This document shows, piece by piece, positions 41,967 to 49,723 of a stretch of 64,000 nucleotides of DNA. Numbering within the stretch: position 1 is the first letter of the stretch; each line of letters starts with the position of its first letter. The stretch is from G965267335 sp965267335 (GTDB lineage: Bacteria > Bacteroidota > Bacteroidia > Cytophagales > JAAEPT01). The notes under the pieces are model-generated. The model had not been told where the DNA came from. It worked only from the letters and a program-made list of their open reading frames with translations, and searched no databases. The stretch lies in NCBI GenBank assembly GCA_965267335.1, contig OZ253953.1:2480001-2544000 (forward strand), written 5' to 3'. Both the position numbers and the translations under genes were made by a program.

Positions 41967-42075
41967 GACTTCACCCTCGGAGTCTCCTGCAAGGGGCTCT
42001 GAATGAGATATGTCGTAGTAAGAATTCCTCAGGATTCTGTATCAGCAACTCTGAGGAGGAAGTTAATATTAGGAG
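41967..42075 (+). repeat. Palindromic repeat P, copy 3
   Basis: Reads GACTTCACCCTCGGAGTCTC, then GCAAGGGGCTCTGA, a variable middle, and CCTCAGGATTCT with the partly paired CAACTCTGAGGAGGA. It is more diverged than copies 1 and 2. It ends 6 bp before the stop of the minus-strand lipoprotein gene. Confidence 0.6.
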
Positions 42076-42081
42076 ATACTA

Positions 42082-42393
42082 CTATTTTCCATTGACCCCA
42101 ATTGGGTAGAAAACATTTCTGTTTTGAGCGGAACTTTGGTTCCTACCAGACTTATTCCCTTTAGTAGAAACCCCCTTTACACGGAGTTTTCCCGGGTTAT
42201 CGTCCTTTTTCTTAGATTTACGACTGATCGCCTTTTGAGCAATCCGCAAATCAACGTTCGTATTCTGCCTTTCTTGCTTTATACGTTTTAAGTGTTTATT
42301 TGAATGTGCGTAGCCTTTGTATTGCGCACTTGGCCCACACGAGATTAAAGAGAAACTCAGAAAGGCCACGAGATAATGAATTATCGTTTTCAT
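42082..42393 (-). CDS. Small basic lipoprotein
   Basis: 103 residues from ATG at 42393; 15 more codons upstream (to 42438) do not look like a protein start and are left out. The lipoprotein signal is MKTIIHYLVAFLSFSLISC, and ISC followed by GPSAQ matches a lipobox with the Cys at residue 19. The mature part is Lys and Arg rich (KHLKRIKQERQN, ISRKSKKKDD) and Ser/Asn rich. It is divergent from sdaA. No family is recognised, but it resembles, in design only, the 53-residue basic protein at 21126. Confidence 0.7.
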   Translation of the reverse strand: MKTIIHYLVAFLSFSLISCGPSAQYKGYAHSNKHLKRIKQERQNTNVDLRIAQKAISRKSKKKDDNPGKLRVKGVSTKGNKSGRNQSSAQNRNVFYPIGVNGK

Positions 42394-42530
42394 GACTTTA
42401 AGTTTTAAGTAAGGAATAATAAACTGAAGTAGCGGCAACTACTTAATCACTTATACGCAATAAGTTGATGTTCAGTTTCTTGTATTTAGTAGAATAACTA
42501 AAAACCATTTAAATACCGTATAAGAACTTA

Positions 42531-43964
42531 ATGAAGAACGAATCCTCTTACATAAGTATTTTTGATATGCTCAAAATTGGTGTCGGTCCCTCTAGCTCTC
42601 ACACCCTGGGGCCGTGGAGAATTTGTTTAAAAGTTCTATTTAAATTAAATAAATTAGGTATTCTAAATAAAATTGGTCGTATTGATATTGACCTTTTTAG
42701 TTCACTGGCCCTCACCGGAAAAGGACATTATACAGACAAAGCCCTGATCGCTGGACTGACGGGTTTACAACCTGAAAATGTAGATTTAAAAAATTTGAAA
42801 AAAATTCTGGACACAGCTCAAAATGAGTGTAAAATTCAGCTCAATGGAGAAAGTCCAATTGCATTCGATCCAACTAAAAATATTCACTATCTGACCAATC
42901 AGGAACTACCGTATCACCCCAATGCGGTACGTTTTCGAATTGCAACTATTGACCATAAAACCTATCAATATACCTTTTATTCAGTGGGAGGAGGCTTTAT
43001 AGTGGAGGAAGGAGATACTGAAATCGCCCTGACCACCGACAAAGCTCTTTACGAAATCAACTCTGCTGAAGACCTTAAAAAACATTGTTCAGAACAAAAA
43101 TGTAGTATTTCTGAGCTTGTCATCCGCAATGAAGAACAGCTGGTAGACCGGAGGGTCATTGAGACGAAGCTGCTGGCCATCTGGGAAGTCATGAAGGAAT
43201 CCGCCTACATTGGGTGTCACACAGAAGGAATTTTACCAGGAGGCTTACAGGTTACCCGGAGAGCATTTAACCTGAATGAGCAATTGCTCAGGAATCATAA
43301 GTACACCAATGCTGATGAATGGATGGAATGTATGAAGGAGGGGCATGATTTCCGAAAAGTGATCAAAAGGGTGAGTTGTATTGCTATTGCGGTGAACGAA
43401 GTGAATGCAGACATGGGCCGGATCGTGACAGCTCCAACCAATGGTTCTGCAGGAGTTATTCCGGCAGTGTTGTTTTATTATATCTGCTTTTCGGGGCAGG
43501 AGGTGGGGGATAAGGACATTGTCAACTTCCTGGTGGTAGCAGCTGAAATCGGGAAACTTTTCAAAAAAGGAGCCACTATATCCGCAGCAATGGGAGGATG
43601 TCAGGCTGAAATCGGTGTCAGCTCAGCTATGGCTGCTGGGGCGCTTACCGAGTGTCTGGGAGGATCAGTAGAACAGGCCTTAATGGCCTCCGAAATAGCC
43701 ATGGAGCATCACTTGGGGCTGACTTGTGATCCCATTGGTGGTTTGGTCCAGATTCCATGTATTGAACGGAATTCAATGGGTGCGGTCAAAGCAATAACGG
43801 CTTCAATGATGGCGCTGACCCAGGACCCTGCAAAAGCAAGGGTAAGCCTTGACGCGGTAATCAAGACAATGAACCAGACAGCAAGGGATATGAACAAGAA
43901 TTATAAGGAGACCTCTTTAGGAGGACTGGCGACTTCAGTAAGTGTCAATGTTCCTGAGTGTTGA
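42531..43964 (+). CDS. sdaA: Iron-sulfur-dependent L-serine ammonia-lyase
   Basis: 477 residues, the single-chain form. The enzyme turns L-serine into pyruvate and ammonia in the cytoplasm using an oxygen-sensitive [4Fe-4S] cluster. GVGPSSSHTLGPWR near the N-terminus and GSAGVIPAVLFYY are conserved. The cluster Cys residues are visible in GGCQAEIGVSSAMAAGA, LTCDPIGGLVQ and IPCIERN, so the active site is complete. It is divergent from the lipoprotein gene and convergent with the redoxin gene (7 bp apart). Confidence 0.95.
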   Translation: MKNESSYISIFDMLKIGVGPSSSHTLGPWRICLKVLFKLNKLGILNKIGRIDIDLFSSLALTGKGHYTDKALIAGLTGLQPENVDLKNLKKILDTAQNECKIQLNGESPIAFDPTKNIHYLTNQELPYHPNAVRFRIATIDHKTYQYTFYSVGGGFIVEEGDTEIALTTDKALYEINSAEDLKKHCSEQKCSISELVIRNEEQLVDRRVIETKLLAIWEVMKESAYIGCHTEGILPGGLQVTRRAFNLNEQLLRNHKYTNADEWMECMKEGHDFRKVIKRVSCIAIAVNEVNADMGRIVTAPTNGSAGVIPAVLFYYICFSGQEVGDKDIVNFLVVAAEIGKLFKKGATISAAMGGCQAEIGVSSAMAAGALTECLGGSVEQALMASEIAMEHHLGLTCDPIGGLVQIPCIERNSMGAVKAITASMMALTQDPAKARVSLDAVIKTMNQTARDMNKNYKETSLGGLATSVSVNVPEC

Positions 43965-43971
43965 TGGATTA

Positions 43972-44439
43972 TTAACTTAAAAATTCCGCGATTTTCTGAT
44001 AATTCATATGGTCTTTCTCGTCCTTTCCGTATTGGATGGATGTTATTGTACCATGATCAATAAGAAAGTCTCCGAAGGGCTTTATTTGCTTTTTTATACC
44101 TAAAAATGATCGTTCGCTATAAGGCAGGTCAAGCTTCCTGAATATTGACTTTTCCGAATCTACAATGATATGAAAAGGAAATTCAGGATGCTCCTCTACA
44201 AAGGCATCAATATCTTTAGGCTCAGTATCAAGTACGAAGATAACAAGTGTGCGGTCCCCTTGATATTTTGATCGTTCAAAGGCCATATTGAAGATATGTA
44301 CATCGCACAGCAGGCAATCAATGTTGTGCCGAAGTGATAGATATACTTTTGAGTTATCAATCATCTGCTGACTAATGGTCTTACCGTAAATGGTTTCCGA
44401 GTCGTTCCAGTCAATGGTGTGGCCTGGCTTAATTATCAT
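43972..44439 (-). CDS. Thioredoxin-fold (redoxin/AhpC-TSA-like) protein
   Basis: 155 residues from ATG 44439 (MIIKPGHTIDWNDSE); a longer frame to 44616 would overlap the divergent TrhO gene and looks non-protein. The core reads KVYLSLRHNIDCLLCDVHIF with a C-x-x-C pair in the usual position of a peroxiredoxin or thiol oxidoreductase active site. LVIFVLDTEPKDIDAFVEEH and FLIDHGTI fit the family fold. No signal peptide. It lacks the usual Pro-Ser/Thr-x-x-C context, so the reaction is uncertain. Confidence 0.65.
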   Translation of the reverse strand: MIIKPGHTIDWNDSETIYGKTISQQMIDNSKVYLSLRHNIDCLLCDVHIFNMAFERSKYQGDRTLVIFVLDTEPKDIDAFVEEHPEFPFHIIVDSEKSIFRKLDLPYSERSFLGIKKQIKPFGDFLIDHGTITSIQYGKDEKDHMNYQKIAEFLS

Positions 44440-44520
44440 TTGGTCAATTTGAAAACATTCCAAGACAATAACAACGTTCGTGTAAATTCTGTAAATTTGT
44501 AGTTCAAAATTTCTATAAAA

Positions 44521-45579
44521 ATGGCTCTGCACAATCGCATAGATAGAAAAGTACTCGAAGAGAAGATGGCCAATGATACCGTTGAAAGGATAACGGTATC
44601 GTTTTACAAGTACCATAATCTGGGTAATCCGGAACTATTCCGAAATTACTTTTATGAGCAGCTGGACGAACTTGGTGTTCTTGGAAGAATCTATGTTGCC
44701 CATGAGGGGGTCAATGCCCAGGTAAGTATCCCGAAAGAAAATATGGAAGCCTTTTCTGATTTTTTGGATAGCACAGGTTTTATGGAAGGAATCCGGCTGA
44801 ATATTGCCATAGAAGATGACGGAAAGTCATTTATTAAGCTGGCCATTAAGTGCCGAAACAAAATCCTCGCTGATGGACTCAATGACGAAACCTTCGATGT
44901 AACAGATAAAGGAAAACATGTTGATGCCCAGGAATTCAATGAGCTCATCAGCAATCCTGATACGGTGCTAATCGATATGCGCAATCACTATGAAACCGAG
45001 GTTGGCCATTTTGAAGGAGCGATTACTCCGGATGTAGATACTTTCAGAGATTCTCTACCGGTAATAGAAGAAATGCTTGAGCCTAATAAGGACAAGAACA
45101 TTGTTATGTACTGCACAGGTGGTATTCGTTGTGAAAAAGCCAGTGCCTGGTTTAAGCATAAAGGATTTGAAAAGGTGCATCAGCTCAACGGGGGAATCAT
45201 CGAATACGCCCGGCAAGTAGAGCAACAAGGACTGGAAAATAAGTTTATAGGTAAGAATTTTGTGTTTGATAAGCGACTGGGGGAACGTATAAGTGATGAG
45301 ATTATCGCTAATTGTCACCAATGCGGAGAACCATGTGATACACATACTAACTGCGTAAATGAAGCGTGTCACCTACTTTTTATTCAGTGTGATTCCTGTC
45401 GTGAAAAATATGACGGTTGCTGTAGCAATGAATGTCAGGATTTTATTCAGTTGCCAGAAGAGAAACAAAAGGAATTGCGCAAGCAGATCAATTTCAATAA
45501 AGATAACAAGTACCACAAGGGACGAATACGTCCTAAATTACAGGAGGAAATACGCCTTAAACTAAAAAGTCTCAGCTGA
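44521..45579 (+). CDS. trhO: tRNA uridine(34) hydroxylase (rhodanese-like)
   Basis: 352 residues. TrhO adds a hydroxyl to U34 of some tRNAs using molecular oxygen, a step towards 5-methoxy/carboxymethoxyuridine. The N-terminal domain reads FYKYHNLGNPELFRNYF; the rhodanese domain (120-225) has the catalytic Cys (C198) in MYCTGGIRCEKA. The C-terminal Cys-rich segment (CHQCGEPCDTHTNCVNEACH then CDSCREKYDGCCSNECQ) probably binds zinc. All parts are present. It is divergent from the redoxin gene and 1 bp before the thioesterase. Confidence 0.92.
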   Translation: MALHNRIDRKVLEEKMANDTVERITVSFYKYHNLGNPELFRNYFYEQLDELGVLGRIYVAHEGVNAQVSIPKENMEAFSDFLDSTGFMEGIRLNIAIEDDGKSFIKLAIKCRNKILADGLNDETFDVTDKGKHVDAQEFNELISNPDTVLIDMRNHYETEVGHFEGAITPDVDTFRDSLPVIEEMLEPNKDKNIVMYCTGGIRCEKASAWFKHKGFEKVHQLNGGIIEYARQVEQQGLENKFIGKNFVFDKRLGERISDEIIANCHQCGEPCDTHTNCVNEACHLLFIQCDSCREKYDGCCSNECQDFIQLPEEKQKELRKQINFNKDNKYHKGRIRPKLQEEIRLKLKSLS

Positions 45580-45580
45580 T

Positions 45581-46012
45581 ATGGAGTTCTACAAAACCTT
45601 CGAAGCACGATGGGCGGACATTGATATGAATGGCCATATGAGGCACACAGCCTATAATGACTATGCAGCACAAACCAGGGTAATGATATTTGCTAAGTAT
45701 AATCTTGGTATGGATGAGTTGGCAGGGTTTGGTGTAGGACCGGTCTTATTTAGGGAAGAGACACTTTTTAAGAAGGAAATCCGTATTGGAGAAACTTTCA
45801 CTGTAAACGCTAAGATCAAATGTATGTCCAGAAATTTCCGTAAATGGACCATTGTACATGAAATAAAAGCAGGAGAGGACTTGTCTGCAGTGATTACTGT
45901 CGATGGAGCTTGGCTGGGTTTGAAAAGTCGAAGAGTTGAGGCCCCACCGCAGGAAATGCTGGATCAGGTTAAAGATTTCCCGAAAGCAGACGACTTCTAT
46001 TGGTTGGATTGA
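45581..46012 (+). CDS. Hotdog-fold acyl-CoA thioesterase
   Basis: 143 residues of the 4HBT type. RWADIDMNGHMRHTAYNDYA holds the catalytic Asp-x-x-Gly/His-like region of this subfamily, and FKKEIRIGETFTVNAKIKC is the central strand. The substrate cannot be told from the sequence; the family hydrolyses 4-hydroxybenzoyl-CoA and various acyl-CoAs. It starts one base after the trhO stop, so the two are likely co-transcribed, though a functional link is not evident. Confidence 0.85.
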   Translation: MEFYKTFEARWADIDMNGHMRHTAYNDYAAQTRVMIFAKYNLGMDELAGFGVGPVLFREETLFKKEIRIGETFTVNAKIKCMSRNFRKWTIVHEIKAGEDLSAVITVDGAWLGLKSRRVEAPPQEMLDQVKDFPKADDFYWLD

Positions 46013-46307
46013 TAGTTATTGGGGTATAGCGTTCCTGACTCCTGATTTTCCCATTCCTGTAATAAGAAACCAGCACCATAGTATTGGCATTCCAGTATGA
46101 CTTAATTGCGTTGTCAGAGAAATAACTATAGAAAATAATCAGTTCATTCTTTTTATTATAGCTCATTTGAGTCTTGATCGTGCTATCTGCAAAATAGGTA
46201 TATTGTGTATAGGAGATACTGGTACAGTCACAATCATTTATCAGTCGCTGTCCATGAGAGAAATAACAGCTGCAGAAAAGTAGAAAGGTGAATACAAAAA
46301 GCTTCAT
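45969..46307 (-). CDS. Small secreted protein with weak MORN-like repeats
   Basis: 112 residues from ATG 46307 (MKLFVFTFLLFCSCYFSHGQ); upstream in-frame codons to 46364 are not needed. The signal peptide is clear and ends at HGQRLI. The mature part has short repeats of the type STIKTQMSYNKKN and NAIKSYWNANT, like degraded YwqK/MORN-variant repeats. The last 44 bp overlap the end of the convergent thioesterase gene. The tail RYTPITINPTNRSRLLSGNL is polar. No exact family. Confidence 0.6.
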   Translation of the reverse strand: MKLFVFTFLLFCSCYFSHGQRLINDCDCTSISYTQYTYFADSTIKTQMSYNKKNELIIFYSYFSDNAIKSYWNANTMVLVSYYRNGKIRSQERYTPITINPTNRSRLLSGNL

Positions 46308-46333
46308 ATCAGGTAGATGCATTTTTTTTCTAG

Positions 46334-46386
46334 ATTCCATATGGAATTGTAAACACACCTGCATCTACATAACAATGTGTTATGTA
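46334..46386. promoter_or_regulatory. Two perfect palindromes in a divergent intergenic region
   Basis: ATTCCATATGGAAT (46334-46347) is a perfect 14-bp palindrome, and TACATAAC (46366-46373) with GTTATGTA (46379-46386) is a perfect 8-bp inverted repeat with a 5-base spacer. They lie between the divergent genes starting at 46307 and 46444, where an operator would be expected. Confidence 0.4.
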
Positions 46387-46443
46387 TTCCTGGTTTTTTC
46401 GCTGAAATCAGGTAACCCTTTCAGTTAAACTAATTATTGTGTT

Positions 46444-48756
46444 ATGAAAAAAATTGTTTTAAACCTCAGTATGGCTTTAATGTTGCCTCTGACATTATTG
46501 GCCCAAAAGAAAGAATTCAGTGTTTACTTCGACTATAAGCAGGAGGCACTCACTGAACAACATAAAAGTATTATCGCCTCTCAATTAGCTGCGTTGGAGC
46601 TAAAGCCAGATGAATATTTCATTACTCTCAAAGGGTATACCGACAATGTCGGAAGTCCGGCTTACAATAAGAAACTTGCGGTACGCAGAACAATGGGTGT
46701 CAAACAGCTTCTGTTAAATCAGGGTTTCAAAAATAAAGACATCGACTTACTCGGGTTAGGAGCTTCCATACCTTTAGCATCAAATGATACCGAAGAGGGT
46801 AGAGCCAAAAATAGAAGGGTGGTGGTTACGCTTAGTGAGAAGTCACAGGCCTTTCGAGAGCATCCTGTAAACGCCAATGTACAAGGTAAAGTAGTGAAAG
46901 GCGATGCAGGAAAGGAAATAAGGTTTACACACCCATCCGGGACTGAAATAGTGATCCCAGCAAACTCACTCGTAGACCAAAATGGTAAACCGATTGAAGG
47001 AGAGGTGGAAATTGAGTATACTGAATATAAAGATCATGCGGAAGTGTTTTCTTCAGGTCTCCCCATGATGCACAACGGTGATGCTTTTGCTTCTGCCGGT
47101 ATGTTTGAGATAAGAGCAAACCAAAACGGTCAACCGGTAGATGTTGCTCCTGGAAAGTCAATAGAGATGGACTTTGCAATGGGGGCGACCGACTATGATT
47201 ATAACTTCTATGTGCTGAATGAAGAAACGGGTAATTGGGAAGAAAGGAATGAGCTGTCGGGAGGAACCTGGTCCGGTGATAACATTAAAACAAAACGTTT
47301 CAAGCAGTTGGTAGATCCTGGGGTGGTAAAGTATAGGTGTAAAGATGTACGCTTTGAGCCCGAAACGCTGTTGGAAAAGGCAAAGCTAGCTGTTGATAGT
47401 AGTATTAATTCCTATCCGGTATTCGGTGCTCAGGAATTCATTTACTTTGATGACAGGTACAACAGCCATGATTACACGGGTACACGACTCAAAAAAGACA
47501 TTGCGGAACTACCCATCATAGTAAAGAACAAAGGAAAGGCTGGAAAAGGAGATATTATCCTTGAACTGCAAGACCAGTCAGGTGAGCATACGGAGTTTGA
47601 AACGCTAAAAAAATCAAAAATACTGCTTGATCCCTACCTGAACGATGTGACTCAACTCACGAGCCGCAGATGGGCTGATGCCAGAATTAAATACGATGAG
47701 AAAGAAAATATAATGGAGTTAGAGCTCAAGGCAGATACTTCATTCACAGTTGTGCAGATCAAAGCTGATGTGGATTTGAAGATGAATCTGGATAAGGTTC
47801 TGGACGAAACCGAGAAGCTATATTATGGCGATCAGGTACAGTTGGACCGTGCTGTAATCGAGGAAAAGCAAAAGAATGCCAAATTCTACAATTCTTATAT
47901 AGAAGTACTTAGAGAAAGAAGAGCAGCATTTGATTTCCCCATACGGGAGAAGGAAACACAGTATAACAACGCCCGCAGGTGGTTGGAATTGAGTATGTGT
48001 GATCGAAGAGATTGTTTCTGGAACTTCATGAGGGCATATGCGACCGATGAAGAGATATTGGAAGGAAAATTTAAGTGGTTCAAGTTCGCTTTCGACAATC
48101 GCCCCATGATCAAGAGGAGACTCGATTCCTTGATGCTTGTCTATGAAAATGACCTGGAAGGAGCCAGAGAACATAGGCTCTTACTGGATCGGGAGGCCTA
48201 TTGGAAGGAAATGACGGCACGTACCGGTTGGGAAAAGCAGCCTTATGAAGAAGCGGGACAGAAGAGCACTAATGAGGACTATAGCTCTGTGACGGTATCC
48301 AATAGAAAGAGTTTTTACCCTAAAAAGGAGGTTGCCTCCGTTTCCATCAAACTACCTTCTTTCGGAATATTCAATGGGGACTACCCAATCAATGTAAGAT
48401 TAATGGCTAAGGACAAAGAAAAAGTTATCCGTGATCCTAAGGAACTTATTGTAGACAAGTATAAGACTGCCGATGGTGAGCAAATATACCCACAGGTTGC
48501 TTATTTGTTTCCTGGTGATTATGTGGGAAACATACGGATGGACGGTCATAATGGTCTGACCCCATACAAGTTTCCTTACAATACTTTGGTCAACAATCGA
48601 TTGCTATTGATTGACGCGGAGGGGAACAAGTACACCTTTGATCATTTTGATCAGATTGACAACAAAGCACCGGCAGTCTTGAAAGTAAATGAAACAGCTA
48701 CACCAATGAATACAATAGAGGAAGTAAAGCAGGAGATATTGCCTCAATTGTATTAA
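46444..48756 (+). CDS. OmpA-domain cell-envelope protein with long C-terminal extension
   Basis: 770 residues. The signal peptide is MKKIVLNLSMALMLPLTLLA before QKKEF. Residues 25-130 are an OmpA-like peptidoglycan-binding domain (GYTDNVGSPAYNKKLAVRRT with the later GRAKNRRVVVTL), placed right at the N-terminus. A further 640 residues follow with KGDAGKEIRFTHPSGTEIVI and a ZU5-like beta-sandwich look, then a charged helical part with Trp-rich strands. The long tail has no certain family. It should be anchored to peptidoglycan in the periplasm. A terminator follows the gene. Confidence 0.8.
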   Translation: MKKIVLNLSMALMLPLTLLAQKKEFSVYFDYKQEALTEQHKSIIASQLAALELKPDEYFITLKGYTDNVGSPAYNKKLAVRRTMGVKQLLLNQGFKNKDIDLLGLGASIPLASNDTEEGRAKNRRVVVTLSEKSQAFREHPVNANVQGKVVKGDAGKEIRFTHPSGTEIVIPANSLVDQNGKPIEGEVEIEYTEYKDHAEVFSSGLPMMHNGDAFASAGMFEIRANQNGQPVDVAPGKSIEMDFAMGATDYDYNFYVLNEETGNWEERNELSGGTWSGDNIKTKRFKQLVDPGVVKYRCKDVRFEPETLLEKAKLAVDSSINSYPVFGAQEFIYFDDRYNSHDYTGTRLKKDIAELPIIVKNKGKAGKGDIILELQDQSGEHTEFETLKKSKILLDPYLNDVTQLTSRRWADARIKYDEKENIMELELKADTSFTVVQIKADVDLKMNLDKVLDETEKLYYGDQVQLDRAVIEEKQKNAKFYNSYIEVLRERRAAFDFPIREKETQYNNARRWLELSMCDRRDCFWNFMRAYATDEEILEGKFKWFKFAFDNRPMIKRRLDSLMLVYENDLEGAREHRLLLDREAYWKEMTARTGWEKQPYEEAGQKSTNEDYSSVTVSNRKSFYPKKEVASVSIKLPSFGIFNGDYPINVRLMAKDKEKVIRDPKELIVDKYKTADGEQIYPQVAYLFPGDYVGNIRMDGHNGLTPYKFPYNTLVNNRLLLIDAEGNKYTFDHFDQIDNKAPAVLKVNETATPMNTIEEVKQEILPQLY

Positions 48757-48779
48757 TCATACATATTTTTTAAACTATG

Positions 48780-48823
48780 AAACCCTGGCCTGGTTATTGG
48801 TCAGGGTTTTGTTTTTTCTTTTT
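48780..48823 (+). terminator. Rho-independent terminator after the OmpA-domain gene
   Basis: AAACCCTG (48780-48787) pairs with CAGGGTTT (48802-48809); the loop may be shortened by a further GCC/GGT pairing. A T-rich run follows to about 48823. The terminator lies 24 bp after the stop codon. Confidence 0.8.
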
Positions 48824-48852
48824 GGAAATTTTCCGAATGACGATTTATAACC

Positions 48853-49527
48853 ATGCTGAATAAAGTTCTGTTATCTGTTCTCGTTGCTTTTAGCTCAATT
48901 CAAAGCTATGCCACTGGTCCATCTACTGCTGAAGCTTACATAGTACCAATAGCCAGAAATAACGATGGGGCTGTTCTTTTCAAAACCTACTACTCAATCA
49001 ACGAAATTGGGGCGAGTATGCAAATGCCAATTCAGCTCGGCTGGCTGGTTGTATCAGCCGATAGTATATGGGAAGAAGTAGAATATAAATACCTGAAAGT
49101 AGAAGAAGGTATTGTCACAGAGGAGGAAGAGAACGAAATAAAAAAATTTAAGGCTCCATTTGATTGGAAGAATATTCCATCGGAGCTGAAGCCGCTCATG
49201 GCCAAACATAACCTGTATTACCCCATAAATAAAACCATAGGGAAGGATACCTTAAGCTGGACAAGGTGGGGTTTGTATCAACAAGGGACCAAAATATCCG
49301 ATAAAACGGAAATGAAGTCTATAGCAAATCTCAAAGGCGTAAGCTCTGACGGCAGAGCAATCAGAGTTTCTTTTTATTATAAAGGAATAGCTCTGTTTCA
49401 TTGTACGTCCGATTTTGATGAAGAAGATGAGGAAGAGCACTATGGAGCTGTTTTTTTCAGAGATATGCAATACCCTATCGGCTACTACTCAGTAGATGGA
49501 ATTATGATTTTCAAAAAAGAAGAATAG
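48853..49527 (+). CDS. Secreted protein of unknown function
   Basis: 224 residues. A signal peptide is visible (MLNKVLLSVLVAFSSIQSYA then TGPSTA). The mature protein is acidic with Asp/Glu-rich stretches (EEGIVTEEEENEIKKF, then DFDEEDEEEHYG) and several Tyr and Trp residues. I recognise no family. It follows the terminator of the OmpA-domain gene, so it has its own transcription signals. About 196 bp after it no gene is visible up to the DUF3857 gene, which is convergent. Confidence 0.65.
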   Translation: MLNKVLLSVLVAFSSIQSYATGPSTAEAYIVPIARNNDGAVLFKTYYSINEIGASMQMPIQLGWLVVSADSIWEEVEYKYLKVEEGIVTEEEENEIKKFKAPFDWKNIPSELKPLMAKHNLYYPINKTIGKDTLSWTRWGLYQQGTKISDKTEMKSIANLKGVSSDGRAIRVSFYYKGIALFHCTSDFDEEDEEEHYGAVFFRDMQYPIGYYSVDGIMIFKKEE

Positions 49528-49723
49528 GGCAATTTGAAGATCGGTCTTATCTTGCAGGGAGTAGAAACCTCTCCTTGTTTGAACTATTTGAAAATGTCTG
49601 GTTTTGTGATATCACGATCCGCTTCCAATTACAACAACACTGAAACGTGGTTTTACAGGTGGGCTGTTTTTATTGGATCCCCTATAAAAAATACAAGATG
49701 GAAGCCATTGTGATTCTTCTCCA

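Noticed and set aside
44440..44616. Longer N-terminus of the redoxin gene
   Set aside because: It overlaps the divergent trhO start and adds non-homologous residues; MIIKPGHTID at 44439 fits the family better.
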